Of a DNA stretch of 64,000 nt, positions 9,010 through 19,436 are shown piece after piece (the stretch's first letter is position 1; every line of letters begins with the position of its first letter). The stretch is from assembly GCA_002356435.2 (NCBI GenBank), contig AP018040.2, positions 1,984,001-2,048,000 on the forward strand, given 5' to 3'. The notes under the pieces are model-generated. The model searched no databases. It was not told the DNA's origin and saw nothing but the letters and a program-made list of their open reading frames with translations. A program made the translations under genes and the position numbers. This DNA is from Petrimonas sp. IBARAKI. Lineage in GTDB: Bacteria; Bacteroidota; Bacteroidia; Bacteroidales; Dysgonomonadaceae.

Positions 9010-9623
9010 AAGAATTCTGGGACAACAAATATTCCACAAATGAATATGTTTACGGAGAAGAACCGAATGAATACTTCAAGTACGCAATAGATACTTTTCT
9101 ACCGGCCGGAAGATTACTTCTACCGGCCGAAGGAGAAGGTCGGAATGCCGTGTATGCTGTCAAGAAAGGCTTGGAGGTAGTCGCGTTCGACCAAAGCAAA
9201 GAAGGAAAGAAGAAAGCCCTAAAACTGGCTGACAAAGCCGGTGTAAAAATTGATTATCGAGTAGGTGAACTTCCCGATCTTCCGTTGGAGGGAGAAATTT
9301 TCACCGCTGCCGCTCTTATTTATGCTCATTTTACCCCACAACTGCGTTTGGAGTATCACCGGTTGATCGGTAAACTTATCAAGCCCGAGGGTCTTATTAT
9401 TGTGGAGGGATTCAGCCAACAGCACATCGAATATCAGAAAAAATATCCCAATATCGGTGGGCCACGAAATATCGGGATGTTGTATACCCTGGAGATGATC
9501 CGGAGTGATTTTGACGATTTTGAGCCCATCGAATCAAGTGAAGGAGAGGTGGAACTTTCCGAAGGAAGCAGCCACATAGGTACCGGTAACGTAATCCGGT
9601 TCATAGGAAGGAAAGTCAAGTGA
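9006..9623 (+). CDS. Class I SAM-dependent methyltransferase (TehB-like)
   Basis: The 205-residue protein opens with WDNKYSTNEYVYGEEPNEYF, typical of the tellurite-resistance TehB-like methyltransferase branch. It continues with a SAM-binding segment in which the usual glycine motif reads LLLPAEGEGRNAVY. The acidic residue for the ribose is in VVAFDQSKEG, and the motif IV region is ALIYAHFTPQLR. The ATG overlaps the preceding stop codon, so it is coupled to the thioredoxin-like gene. The substrate is unknown; detoxification of thiopurine-like or metalloid compounds is the family precedent. Confidence 0.85.
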   Translation: MKEFWDNKYSTNEYVYGEEPNEYFKYAIDTFLPAGRLLLPAEGEGRNAVYAVKKGLEVVAFDQSKEGKKKALKLADKAGVKIDYRVGELPDLPLEGEIFTAAALIYAHFTPQLRLEYHRLIGKLIKPEGLIIVEGFSQQHIEYQKKYPNIGGPRNIGMLYTLEMIRSDFDDFEPIESSEGEVELSEGSSHIGTGNVIRFIGRKVK

Positions 9624-9765
9624 AAACCTACTGAGTTGCCTGTGTCCGGAAAGGTTGTTTTAAGGTTTTTGCTTATACACGATTTTTCTCCCCCTGATTT
9701 ATACGTTTTAACCAAAATTTCCGTTATATTTACTGAATCGAGTATCGTTACAACTTTTTGAATTT

Positions 9766-10356
9766 ATGATTGACTATATCAAAGGTGAAATCGCTGAGTT
9801 AACACCTGCTTCCATTACAATTGAATGCAATGGCATTGGCTATATGGCAAATATTTCCCTGAACACGTACACCGCACTCAACGGCAAACAATCGGCCAAG
9901 CTTTACATTTTTGAATCCATCCGCGAAGACGCACACGTGCTTTTTGGTTTTGCCGACAAACACGAACGCGAAATTTTTCTACACCTTATCAGCGTATCGG
10001 GTGTCGGCCCAAGCACAGGACGAATGATTTTGTCGTCACTCAGTTCCCGTGAACTGGAAGCGGTTATTGCTTCTGAAAACGCGACTGTACTCCAGTCTGT
10101 AAAGGGTATCGGTGCAAAAACCGCACAACGCATCATCATCGATCTGAAGGATAAGATCAAGTATACGGAAGAGGGTTCAACGGTGAAAATACCGGCTGCC
10201 TTGTTTATCTCGGGAGCGGCCCTGGAAGCTGTTTCTGCACTGGTGATGCTAGGATTTACCAAACAAGCTTCGGAAAAGGCAGTGGCAAAAATAGCGAAAG
10301 AATCACCGTCACTATCGGTAGAGGCCATTATTAAAGAGGCGTTGAAACGGATGTAA
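9766..10356 (+). CDS. ruvA: Holliday junction branch migration protein RuvA
   Basis: The 196-residue protein has the three RuvA domains: an OB fold (MIDYIKGEIAELTPASITIE), two helix-hairpin-helix motifs (SGVGPSTGRMIL and VKGIGAKTAQRII), and a C-terminal RuvB-binding three-helix domain (AVSALVMLGFTKQASEKAV). RuvA tetramers bind four-way junctions and load the RuvB motor. The gene stands 42 bases before sprA, an arrangement shared with other Bacteroidota. It is complete and ordinary. Confidence 0.97.
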   Translation: MIDYIKGEIAELTPASITIECNGIGYMANISLNTYTALNGKQSAKLYIFESIREDAHVLFGFADKHEREIFLHLISVSGVGPSTGRMILSSLSSRELEAVIASENATVLQSVKGIGAKTAQRIIIDLKDKIKYTEEGSTVKIPAALFISGAALEAVSALVMLGFTKQASEKAVAKIAKESPSLSVEAIIKEALKRM

Positions 10357-10397
10357 AATGAGTTGTGAGTTATGTTATCTATCCACTCACTGGATAA

Positions 10398-13300
10398 TTG
10401 AAAAGAACAGCATTATATAACCTCTTTCTCATTGTTCTGCTTGCTGTGAGCAGAATACAACCTGTTGTTGCTCAGCAAGACACCACCAAATCAAGGTTTC
10501 CGGTGCAGAAAACGACCGTTGAAATGGTGGAAGACCTAACTAAAAAATTACCTGCAGATCTCCAAACACCCTCGAACATAAGAACGGAAGTGTTTTATGA
10601 TTACAAAACCAACCGGTATGTTTTCCAAAACAAAGTCGGCGATAAGGTAACAGGAATTCCATTTACCATGACGCCTGCGGAGTACATGGAATATACGTTG
10701 AAAGAATCGAACGACAAGTATTTCAAAGATAGAAATGCCATCAGGAAAGAGGACAAACCTGCAGGCAAGGAGCCGTTACCGTTTTTCAACCTACGTCGGA
10801 GCAACACGCTGCTGGAAGACGTTTTCGGGCCTGGCGGAATCCAGTTGACCACTCAGGGATCGATAGAACTCAGCAGCGGGTTAATAAGAAACGTAATCGA
10901 CAACCCCACCCTCCCCGAGCGCTCCCGAAAGCGAACCCGGTTCGATCTCGATCCACAAATTCAGCTTAACGTCAATGCCAAAGTCGGCAACAAGATTAAT
11001 TTCGGACTGAATTACGATACCGATGCTGCGTTCAATTTCGATGCCAGACGTGTAAAACTCGCTTATCAGGGTGATGAAGACGAAATCATCAAAAACATGG
11101 AAGCCGGAAACGTGAGTATGACCACCGAAAACTCGCTTATCAACGGCGGAACGGCTCTTTTCGGTATCAAATCAGACCTACAGTTCGGCAAATTGCGCGT
11201 AAGCACTGTTTTGTCGCAACAGGAGTCGGAATCCCGGACCATCAGTTCTCGCGGTGCCGTTCAAACCACACCTTTCGAAATTAATGCCGATCAGTACGAC
11301 GAAAACCGTCATTTCTTTTTAAGTCATTACTTCAGGGACAATTACGACAAAGCACTGGCAAAATTGCCTTACGTCCAATCGGCGGTCTCGATAACCCGGT
11401 TAGAAGTATGGGTGACCAACAAACGAAGCAGCTATGACCAGGCACGGGACATACTGGCTTTAGCTGATCTGGGGGAGCACAGCTCCATCCATAATCCCCT
11501 GTGGTCGACTACCGGTACAGAAACTGTGCCGCATAACGATGCCAATACGATGCACCGGGAACTGATCTCCACTTACGTTGCCGCACGCGATATCAGCCAA
11601 ACCGCGGCAGTCCTTCCTTCAACCGTGATTATGGGCCGCGATTACGAGAAAATTGAAAGCGCACGGCTGCTCACTCCTTCCGAATATACTTTCCAGCCGC
11701 AATTGGGTTATGTTTCGTTGCGTACACCGTTGCAGGCCGATGAAGTACTAGCTGTTGCCTACGAATACATCTACAACGGAAAAGCTTATCAGGTGGGGGA
11801 ATTTTCATCCAACCAAAACGTTGGTGCCCTTTTTCTGAAGCTCTTGAAGCCTGTCTCCCTTTCTCCGCAAGCCTATACCTGGGATTTGATGATGAAAAAT
11901 ATCTATTCACTGGGATACAATGCGTACAACATACAGAAAGACCGGTTTAAGCTCAGTATCACTTACCAGAGCGACACCACCGGCGTTTACCTGAATTATA
12001 TTCCCGAAGGCGATATCCGCGATCACCTATTGCTGAGCGTGATGAATCTGGACAACCTGAATTCAGCTAACGACCCTCATCCTGACGGTATTTTTGACTT
12101 TCTGGACGGTTACACCGTTATGGCCGATAACGGACGGATCATCTTTCCTGTAGTGGAACCTTTCGGTTCACACTTGCGAAAAATGATCGCTGACGATGCC
12201 GTTGCTGAAAAATACGTTTTTCAACAACTTTATGACTCCACACTGACCGTTGCCCGGCAGTTTGCAGAGAAAAATAAATTCAGGATTTCGGGCGAATACC
12301 GGGGCAGTTCGGGCGCGGAACTCAACCTGAATGCCACGAACATTACGCGCGGATCCGTGCGGGTCACAGCTAACGGCGTAGCGTTAATCGAGGGCACCGA
12401 CTATACGGTGGATTATATTTCCGGGACGGTGACTATCATCAACCAGGCGATCCTGGATGCGGGAACACCTGTGACCGTGACACTCGAAAATCAATCGGTG
12501 TTCAACATGCAGCGTAAAACAATGATGGGAGTTGACCTGGCGTACAACTTCTCGAAAGATTTCAGGGTTGGAGCTACTGTTATGCACTATTACGAAAAAC
12601 CCCTTACCGTGAAAACCGTTTTTGGCGAAGAATCTGTAAAAAACACCCTTTGGGGCCTGAATACCTCGTTTAGGAAACAATCGTATGCGCTAACCCGCCT
12701 GCTCGATATACTGCCCTTCGTGGACGCCTCCGCCCCATCCCAACTGACAGCCAACCTGGAATTTGCCCACATGATTCCCGGACATTACCGCAACAAGTAC
12801 ACAGGCGGATATTCTTACCTGGACGATTTTGAAACATCTACCTCAAGAATCGACTTACGGTCACCCTACGGTTGGTCGCTGGCATCAACACCATTCAACG
12901 ATACCTCCACCGGGCTGTTTCCCGAAGCGGCATTAACCAACAATATCGATTACGGAAAAAACCGGGCGCACATGGCGTGGTTCTATATTGACGGGCTGTT
13001 TACACACCGGAACTCCTCACTCACCCCCGCACACATAAAAAACGACAAGGAGCAGCTATCCAATCACCTGGTACGCGAAATCTACGAACGTGAGATTTTT
13101 CCCGACAAGGAAGCCGTTTACGGCGATCCCCCTACACTTCCGGTGATGAACATCTCTTTTTACCCCGACGAACGCGGCCCATACAACCTCGACACCAGCA
13201 TCGATCCCGAAGGAAAATTACTTAACCCGGAAAAGCGGTGGGGAGGAATCACACGAAAAATGGACATTCGCGATTTTGAAGCGGCTAACATCGAATATAT

Positions 13301-16300
13301 CGAATTCTGGCTGATGGACCCGTTTGTGAACGATAAAACGGGAGCTGACCGTGGCGGCGATTTGTATTTTAACCTGGGTGAAATTTCGGAAGACGTGCTG
13401 AAAGATGGAAAAAAGTTTTTTGAAAACGGATTACCTGTTAACGGTGATGCGAGTACCTCCGGTACCAGTATTTGGGGAAAATACCCCTTGCGCCAGTCCA
13501 CCGTCTATGCTTTCGATAATTCGCAGGGAGATGAATCGCGCCGTGTACAGGACGTGGGCCTGAACGGATTGAGTACGGAAGAAGAAAAAGCGTTTCCTAC
13601 CTACGCCGCCTATTTGGATGAAATTATTCCTAAACTTTCTGAAGAGGTATTGCCAAGAATGCGGGCAGACAGACATTCATTGCTCAACGACCCTTCAGGA
13701 GACAATTTCAGGCATTACAGGGGACAAGAACAGGACCGGGCGCAACTGAGTATTCTGGACCGTTATAAATACTACAACGGGACCGAAGGAAATTCTCTCG
13801 TGCCCGATGAAACACAGCCCTACTCCACCGCATCGCGCACAACACCCGATGTGGAAGATATTGACAACGACAATACGCTGAATGAGAACGAGTCGTATTA
13901 CCAGTATAAAGTGCAGCTTCGTCCCGGAAACATGACAGTGGGTAGCAACTATATCGTTGATAAACGAGAAGCAAACGTTTCGTTGCGCAACGGAAAAACG
14001 GGAAAAGTGAACTGGTATCAATTTAAGATTCCCCTACGTGATTACCAGTCCCGGGTAGGTAATATGAGGGGATTCAACAACATCCGGTTTATGAGAATGT
14101 TTCTTACCGGTTTCGGACAACCTGTATTTCTTCGGTTTGCCACGCTGGAACTCGTGCGCAGTGAATGGCGGACATACACTCAAAGCCTTCAATCAGGCGG
14201 AACCGTAGCGGGACCGGGTAAGCTGGAAGTCTCAACCGTAAGCATCGAAGAGAACGGAGACCGTACTCCCGTGAATTACGTTTTACCTCCGGGTGTGACA
14301 CGTATCCTCGATCCTAGCCAGCCGCAACTTCGTCAACAAAACGAGCAAGCCATCGCATTGAAAGTGAAGGATCTCGATCCGGGCGACTCACGCGCCATTT
14401 ACAAAAACACCGAGTACGACCTGCGTCGCTACAAACGCCTCCAGATGTTCATACATGCCGAAGAAACGGCAGACGGCAGCAGCGATCTGCAAGACGACGA
14501 GATGAGTATTTTTTTACGTATCGGTTCTGATTACCGGAACAATTATTACGAGTACGAAATTCCACTTAAATTAACTCCTGCAGGACGCTACAGTTCGAAC
14601 ATCCCCGATCACCAGGAAACGGTATGGAAACCCGGGAACAAGTTCGATTTTCCGCTTGAACTGCTGACAAGCCTGAAACTGAAACGCAATGCGGAAAAAC
14701 GTCGTGGAAGCGGTGTGACCTACCTTACTCCTTATTCCGAAGCAGATCCCCAAAAGCCGGAGAACAGGTTAACCGTTGTGGGAAATCCGTCACTTGCCGA
14801 AGTGAAAGTGATAATGATCGGCGTTAGAAATAACTCCGTCAGCGCCAAGTCTTCCGAAGTGTGGGCAAACGAACTCCGATTAAGCGAGTTCGACGAGAAA
14901 GGAGGTTGGGCGGTACAGGGGAACGTTAATCTCGCGTTATCGGATATCGGGTCGTTAACGGTTTCGGGAAGAAAGGAGACAGTGGGCTTCGGTACACTTG
15001 ACCAAAGCTTGCTGGAAAGACGGAACGACGATTATTCATCAATAAATGTCGCCATGAATATGGAACTGGGACGATTCCTACCTGAGCCGTTAAAGATATC
15101 GGCTCCCCTCTACTATTCCTATTCCAATCAAACTACCGCACCACAATATGATCCGCTCAACCGGGATATTTTGCTTTCGGAATCGTTAAAAAACACGCGA
15201 AACAAACAAGAACGGGATTCGGTTATTCGCCTGGCTGTCACACAAACACTAAACAAAAGTTTGATTCTGAACAATATAAAAATGAATATAAAGAGTAAGA
15301 ATCCGATGCCGTACGACCCAACGAATTTCAGTTTCGGATATTCCTACAGCGAGAACCATTTTCAAAGCCCCGATACCGAATACAACAACAGCATCCATCA
15401 GCGCTTGCAGGCGAATTACGGTTACACTCCGCTTGTGAAACCGTTTGAACCTTTTAAAAATTTCAGTTTCAACTACCTCCCCAACAATATCCAGATCAGT
15501 TCCCAACTGATGCGAAACTACCAGGAAACGCAGCTACGCGATCTGAACGCACACATGTCGGGATTTTCACAGTCGCAACGGCAGTATTTAACGTTCAGCC
15601 AATTCTTCACTTGGGACAGGGATTTTTCGATTACCTGGGACCTGACCCGAAACCTGAAGACCTCGTTCCGTTCGGGCACCATTGCTGAAATAGAAGAACC
15701 TTATCTACAGGTAAACAAAAAACTTAACCGCGACGACTATGAGCTTTGGAAAGATTCTGTCATTCAGAGTATTCAGAACCTGGGAAAGCCACTCAATTAC
15801 GAACAAACGGCAGATATAAGCTACACACTTCCGTTTGCGCAAATTCCTGTTCTGGACTGGATGAGTGTAAGCACAGCATACAATTCGCGTTACCGGTGGG
15901 AACGAGGTGCGTTTATCCGCGATGAAAATATCGGAAACATTTTGCAAAACGACCTGTCGCTCACCGTAAACGGACGGCTGAACCTGGTACAGCTGTACAA
16001 CAAAATAGGGTTTCTGCGAAAAACCGGACAACGCTTTGATGCAGACGTTGCCCAATACCTGGCACGCAGCCTGATGATGGTGCGCAGTGTGAACGTAAAT
16101 TTCGGGTACAGGTCCAGGACAGATATTCCGGGTTTTGATCCTATGGTCGGTGATTTTTTCGGACAAAGCCACACGCCTGCGGGACTGATCCCCGGGCTGG
16201 GCTTTGCTTTTGGATTTGATGGAGGTGAACGTTTTCTGGAAAAGTCTGATGCCAACAACTGGTTAGTTAAAAACGCAGACAATATCTCGCCGGCTCTATA

Positions 16301-17549
16301 CCAACAAACACATAACGTGCGTATGGAGGCCACACTTGAACCGCTCCGCGGCCTGAAAATTGATTTAAATGCGCTGTATGAAAATAGCCGCCGTACGGAA
16401 ATCCAATATATGTTCGACGGAATGCCCAAAATTTACGGCGGAAGTTTTGCGATAAGTACATTAGCCTTGGCTTCGGCTTTTGAGAACTCCAAGGCTAGAA
16501 ATGATTACGCCTCGCCATCGTTCGACCGGTTCCTGGCAAACCGGGAAGTCGTCGCCGGCAGGGTACGCAGCCGGTACCAAAACTCCACCTACCCCAATCG
16601 GGGGTTTATTGCTGAAACGGCATTTCAAAACCAGCCCTTTAGTCCGGAAAACGGCGACGTGAACCTCCATTCGGCAGATGTGCTGATACCCTCTTTCCTG
16701 GCCGCCTACACGGGACGGGATGCTCAAAAAATCGGATTGACCGCTTTTCCTGACCTGCTATCGCTACTGCCCAACTGGGACATTTCGTACAACGTTTTAC
16801 AAATGCTGCCTGCGCTCCGGGCAAACTTCAAATCGCTGCTGCTTACGCACAAATATGTGTCGCAGTATCGTGTAGGAGCGTTCTCCTCGTTCCTCAGCTG
16901 GGTACCCCTGGATGATACGTCCGATTTGGGATATGTCCGCGATGTGCTTACCGGTTCGCCTGTTCCGTCGTCACCATACGACATCTCTGCGGTAAACCTG
17001 ATCGAAACTTTTAGTCCGCTTATCGAGGCACGGGGGGTACTCGATAACAACATGACCTTCAATTTCCGCATTAACCACACGCGTTCGCTCAACCTGAACA
17101 TCGCATCTTACCAAGTCGTGGAAACGAACGACAACGATATGGTTTTCGGGTTAGGTTACCGACTACCCGATTTTAACCGCATTATCGGCTTTGGCTCTAA
17201 CTCGGTAAAAGCCGGTCGCAGGCAAACACGTGTTAACCGCGCACAAGCAACGCAAACAGAGAACGCCGATAACCTGCCGGAATTCAACAACGACCTGAAC
17301 ATCCGGGTAGATGTGTCGCACAAAATCACACAGGCCCTTATCCGTAAGATCGAAGACCGGTTTACCCAAGCCACCAGCGGATTAAAAACCACCGCCATCC
17401 GCTTTTCTGCGGACTATGCGTTGAGCCGGTCACTCACGCTCCGTGCATTCTTCGATAAAACCATTCATGTGCCGTTGGTCTCCTCAGCAGCATACCCCAC
17501 AGCCAACACAAGTGCAGGAATGAGCCTGCGGCTGAATTTGAACCGGTGA
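10398..17549 (+). CDS. sprA: SprA, type IX secretion outer-membrane translocon (Sov homologue)
   Basis: The 2383-residue size, signal peptide (about residues 1-25, ending VVAQ) and position after ruvA identify SprA (Sov in Porphyromonas). SprA is the very large beta-barrel through which type IX secretion substrates cross the outer membrane and on which gliding depends. The sequence is rich in alternating beta-strand patterns with repeated barrel blocks. It ends with an aromatic-poor strand (TSAGMSLRLNLNR). The start is TTG 10398: an in-frame TAA immediately precedes it, and no ATG occurs before the signal peptide. The last 60 coding bases recur at 31906-31965, see repeats. The gene is complete with no frameshift. 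Confidence 0.95.
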   Translation: MKRTALYNLFLIVLLAVSRIQPVVAQQDTTKSRFPVQKTTVEMVEDLTKKLPADLQTPSNIRTEVFYDYKTNRYVFQNKVGDKVTGIPFTMTPAEYMEYTLKESNDKYFKDRNAIRKEDKPAGKEPLPFFNLRRSNTLLEDVFGPGGIQLTTQGSIELSSGLIRNVIDNPTLPERSRKRTRFDLDPQIQLNVNAKVGNKINFGLNYDTDAAFNFDARRVKLAYQGDEDEIIKNMEAGNVSMTTENSLINGGTALFGIKSDLQFGKLRVSTVLSQQESESRTISSRGAVQTTPFEINADQYDENRHFFLSHYFRDNYDKALAKLPYVQSAVSITRLEVWVTNKRSSYDQARDILALADLGEHSSIHNPLWSTTGTETVPHNDANTMHRELISTYVAARDISQTAAVLPSTVIMGRDYEKIESARLLTPSEYTFQPQLGYVSLRTPLQADEVLAVAYEYIYNGKAYQVGEFSSNQNVGALFLKLLKPVSLSPQAYTWDLMMKNIYSLGYNAYNIQKDRFKLSITYQSDTTGVYLNYIPEGDIRDHLLLSVMNLDNLNSANDPHPDGIFDFLDGYTVMADNGRIIFPVVEPFGSHLRKMIADDAVAEKYVFQQLYDSTLTVARQFAEKNKFRISGEYRGSSGAELNLNATNITRGSVRVTANGVALIEGTDYTVDYISGTVTIINQAILDAGTPVTVTLENQSVFNMQRKTMMGVDLAYNFSKDFRVGATVMHYYEKPLTVKTVFGEESVKNTLWGLNTSFRKQSYALTRLLDILPFVDASAPSQLTANLEFAHMIPGHYRNKYTGGYSYLDDFETSTSRIDLRSPYGWSLASTPFNDTSTGLFPEAALTNNIDYGKNRAHMAWFYIDGLFTHRNSSLTPAHIKNDKEQLSNHLVREIYEREIFPDKEAVYGDPPTLPVMNISFYPDERGPYNLDTSIDPEGKLLNPEKRWGGITRKMDIRDFEAANIEYIEFWLMDPFVNDKTGADRGGDLYFNLGEISEDVLKDGKKFFENGLPVNGDASTSGTSIWGKYPLRQSTVYAFDNSQGDESRRVQDVGLNGLSTEEEKAFPTYAAYLDEIIPKLSEEVLPRMRADRHSLLNDPSGDNFRHYRGQEQDRAQLSILDRYKYYNGTEGNSLVPDETQPYSTASRTTPDVEDIDNDNTLNENESYYQYKVQLRPGNMTVGSNYIVDKREANVSLRNGKTGKVNWYQFKIPLRDYQSRVGNMRGFNNIRFMRMFLTGFGQPVFLRFATLELVRSEWRTYTQSLQSGGTVAGPGKLEVSTVSIEENGDRTPVNYVLPPGVTRILDPSQPQLRQQNEQAIALKVKDLDPGDSRAIYKNTEYDLRRYKRLQMFIHAEETADGSSDLQDDEMSIFLRIGSDYRNNYYEYEIPLKLTPAGRYSSNIPDHQETVWKPGNKFDFPLELLTSLKLKRNAEKRRGSGVTYLTPYSEADPQKPENRLTVVGNPSLAEVKVIMIGVRNNSVSAKSSEVWANELRLSEFDEKGGWAVQGNVNLALSDIGSLTVSGRKETVGFGTLDQSLLERRNDDYSSINVAMNMELGRFLPEPLKISAPLYYSYSNQTTAPQYDPLNRDILLSESLKNTRNKQERDSVIRLAVTQTLNKSLILNNIKMNIKSKNPMPYDPTNFSFGYSYSENHFQSPDTEYNNSIHQRLQANYGYTPLVKPFEPFKNFSFNYLPNNIQISSQLMRNYQETQLRDLNAHMSGFSQSQRQYLTFSQFFTWDRDFSITWDLTRNLKTSFRSGTIAEIEEPYLQVNKKLNRDDYELWKDSVIQSIQNLGKPLNYEQTADISYTLPFAQIPVLDWMSVSTAYNSRYRWERGAFIRDENIGNILQNDLSLTVNGRLNLVQLYNKIGFLRKTGQRFDADVAQYLARSLMMVRSVNVNFGYRSRTDIPGFDPMVGDFFGQSHTPAGLIPGLGFAFGFDGGERFLEKSDANNWLVKNADNISPALYQQTHNVRMEATLEPLRGLKIDLNALYENSRRTEIQYMFDGMPKIYGGSFAISTLALASAFENSKARNDYASPSFDRFLANREVVAGRVRSRYQNSTYPNRGFIAETAFQNQPFSPENGDVNLHSADVLIPSFLAAYTGRDAQKIGLTAFPDLLSLLPNWDISYNVLQMLPALRANFKSLLLTHKYVSQYRVGAFSSFLSWVPLDDTSDLGYVRDVLTGSPVPSSPYDISAVNLIETFSPLIEARGVLDNNMTFNFRINHTRSLNLNIASYQVVETNDNDMVFGLGYRLPDFNRIIGFGSNSVKAGRRQTRVNRAQATQTENADNLPEFNNDLNIRVDVSHKITQALIRKIEDRFTQATSGLKTTAIRFSADYALSRSLTLRAFFDKTIHVPLVSSAAYPTANTSAGMSLRLNLNR
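17488..17547 (+). repeat. 60-bp direct repeat, copy A (3' end of sprA)
   Basis: Bases 17488-17547 are the last codons of sprA up to the first base of its TGA stop. They match 31906-31965 at 59 of 60 positions in the same orientation, 14418 bases apart. The only mismatch is C at 17532 against T at 31950, a silent Leu codon change. Identity ends exactly at the stop codon (TGA here, TAG in copy B). Confidence 0.97.
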
Positions 17550-17572
17550 TCCGGATTACAACAGGTGGAGAT

Positions 17573-17602
17573 TTGCGACTTTCCGTGAAAAAAGTATCTT
17601 TG
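17573..17602 (+). promoter_or_regulatory. Promoter of the ECF sigma factor gene (TTG-N19-TATCTTTG)
   Basis: TTG at 17573-17575, exactly 19 bases, then TATCTTTG at 17595-17602: a perfect match to the primary-sigma promoter of Bacteroidetes. Transcription would begin near 17609, so translation must start downstream. This decides against the longer reading frame that begins inside sprA. Confidence 0.7.
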
Positions 17603-17674
17603 CATACGGCAAATCACAAACAGGATACGTATTTTCCTCTTTTGAGGTGTCCTTTACAATATAAACCCATTATT

Positions 17675-18274
17675 TTGCAAAAATCCGCAGGTAATACAAA
17701 ATATTTATTTAATCAACTATCTACTGGGAATCAGAAAGCATTTGATATGCTTTTTCGGGATTGGTATGCGAGATTGGTGGGTTTTGCCCAAACCTTTGTT
17801 TCCGAAAGCGGTCTGGCGGAAGAAGTGGTGTCGGATGTTTTTGTATCGCTTTGGATAAATCGCCAAAAATTGGCCACTGTTAATCACGCAGATACTTACT
17901 TGTACGTATCCGTGAAAAACAGGTGCCTTAACGCCTCGCGGAGCAAAATTTTTGCCGTAGCCCCTGAAACACAACCTGATGTAAAAATGCTGGAATATGA
18001 AAATCCGCAGGAAGTAATGGAACATCGGGAGTTGTATGAGAAATTAAACCGTTTGATCAGTCAGCTTCCAGAGCAACAGCAAGTTATTTTTCGCATGATT
18101 AAAGAGAACGGATTAACAGCCAAACAAACGGCTAAAATCCTACAGCTTTCGCCTCGAACCGTGGAAACCCATATCTATAAAGCCGTAAAGCGACTCGAGG
18201 AAGAGATTACCGGATATCTGGGTTATTCGCCCAAGAAAAAAACGGTAAATCGGATGATCACGTTGGCATTGTGA
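17675..18274 (+). CDS. ECF-type RNA polymerase sigma factor
   Basis: The 199-residue protein has sigma region 2 (AFDMLFRDWYARLVGFAQTF and EEVVSDVFVSLW) and region 4 (QLPEQQQVIFRMIKENGLTA, then LSPRTVETHIYKAVKRL). It is a Bacteroidales-type ECF factor that would direct polymerase to the receptor gene downstream once released from FecR. The frame is open back to 17546 inside sprA, but the promoter at 17573-17602 makes TTG 17675 the likeliest start, and the resulting size is normal for the family. FecR follows 160 bases later on the same strand, and then a TonB receptor. Confidence 0.85.
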   Translation: MQKSAGNTKYLFNQLSTGNQKAFDMLFRDWYARLVGFAQTFVSESGLAEEVVSDVFVSLWINRQKLATVNHADTYLYVSVKNRCLNASRSKIFAVAPETQPDVKMLEYENPQEVMEHRELYEKLNRLISQLPEQQQVIFRMIKENGLTAKQTAKILQLSPRTVETHIYKAVKRLEEEITGYLGYSPKKKTVNRMITLAL

Positions 18275-18434
18275 GATAAAGAGTTTTCATATATCGTAGA
18301 TTTTCCGTTTTTCCACTACGTATTCCTTTTCTTTCCCGTGTCCTTATTACAGAACCCAGGTGAAGCAGCCCGCAAGCCGCTTATCTACAAAGCGAGTTGG
18401 ATATTGCTCTACCCCCATTAAACAACGTAATACA

Positions 18435-19436
18435 ATGACAAAAAAATCGTTTCTTCACCTGCTCGCCAAAGAAATATCAGGGACTATTTCAACGGATGAG
18501 AAAAAAATGTTGGACGAAAGTCGGGAAGAAAATCCGACATTCGACCGGGTTTATACCGAAGTGCAGCGATTTATGCAGACGAAACACCATCAACCTGTCG
18601 TGGACGTGGAAGGCAAACTCGATGAAGTGTGGCGTCGTATCCATACACAACTGGAGCCGGAAGAGCCGGATACTCCCAAGCGGATTGTTCCGTTGTGGGC
18701 ACATGTAGCCGCATCGGTGGCAATAATCGTGGGATTGGGCATACTGGCGTACAACCATTTGCCGAACGAGCGGATGCTCCATACGCAAACATTGCAAACC
18801 GGAGATGAAAACCTTTATGCCGTGCTAGACGATGGCACGCAGGTATGGTTGAGCAAGCACTCTCAATTGGCATACAATAAGAATTTTGGTGAAAAAAAAC
18901 GAAAAATACGTCTCTCAGGCGAAGCGTTCTTCGATGTGGCGCATCGCCCCGAAGTACCGCTGACGGTTTCGGCGAACGAGGTGGATATAACCGTGAAAGG
19001 CACGGCGTTTAATGTGAATGCGACGCAACCCGATGTAGAGGTTGTGCTCGTCCGCGGGCTGGTGTCTGTGAAAGAGAATCGCCGAAAAGACACCGAAGCG
19101 TTCTTGTTGTATCCCAACCAGAAAGCGACAGTAGGCCATGGAAAACTCGTGTTAAACGAACACAATTACCAAGTTACGCAAACCAACGACACCATCGTTC
19201 TCGAAACCCAATGGTTGGGCGACGCGCTCGTTTTCCAAAAACAACGCTTTACCAATTTGGCTAAACTGATGGAAGTCCGGTTTGGCGTGGAAATCACGCT
19301 CCTCAATCCCACCATTGCCGAACAGCAATTCACGGGCAGCATCAAGAACGAAAGTCTTACGCAAATGCTGGACGCACTAAAACAATCGTATCCGTTTGAG
19401 TATGAGATTGACGGGAAGACAGTCCTAATTAGATAG
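18435..19436 (+). CDS. FecR family anti-sigma factor
   Basis: The 333-residue inner-membrane protein has an N-terminal cytoplasmic anti-sigma segment (about residues 1-85), one membrane helix (HVAASVAIIVGLGILAYNHL), a periplasmic FecR domain (DDGTQVWLSKHSQLAYNKNF, GEAFFDVAHRP, VKGTAFNVNA) and a C-terminal DUF4974 domain (ITLLNPTIAEQQFTGSI). It holds the preceding sigma factor until the outer-membrane receptor signals. ATG 18435 is preferred to an upstream GTG at 18360, because the latter adds a tail without family resemblance. The arrangement sigma-FecR-receptor is the standard ferric-citrate-like signalling unit. Confidence 0.92.
   Translation: MTKKSFLHLLAKEISGTISTDEKKMLDESREENPTFDRVYTEVQRFMQTKHHQPVVDVEGKLDEVWRRIHTQLEPEEPDTPKRIVPLWAHVAASVAIIVGLGILAYNHLPNERMLHTQTLQTGDENLYAVLDDGTQVWLSKHSQLAYNKNFGEKKRKIRLSGEAFFDVAHRPEVPLTVSANEVDITVKGTAFNVNATQPDVEVVLVRGLVSVKENRRKDTEAFLLYPNQKATVGHGKLVLNEHNYQVTQTNDTIVLETQWLGDALVFQKQRFTNLAKLMEVRFGVEITLLNPTIAEQQFTGSIKNESLTQMLDALKQSYPFEYEIDGKTVLIR

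Noticed and set aside
15705-16429. Long antisense frames of 155 and 179 codons inside sprA
   Set aside because: They are complementary-strand shadows of a highly coding-biased gene and show no protein-like motifs or promoter.
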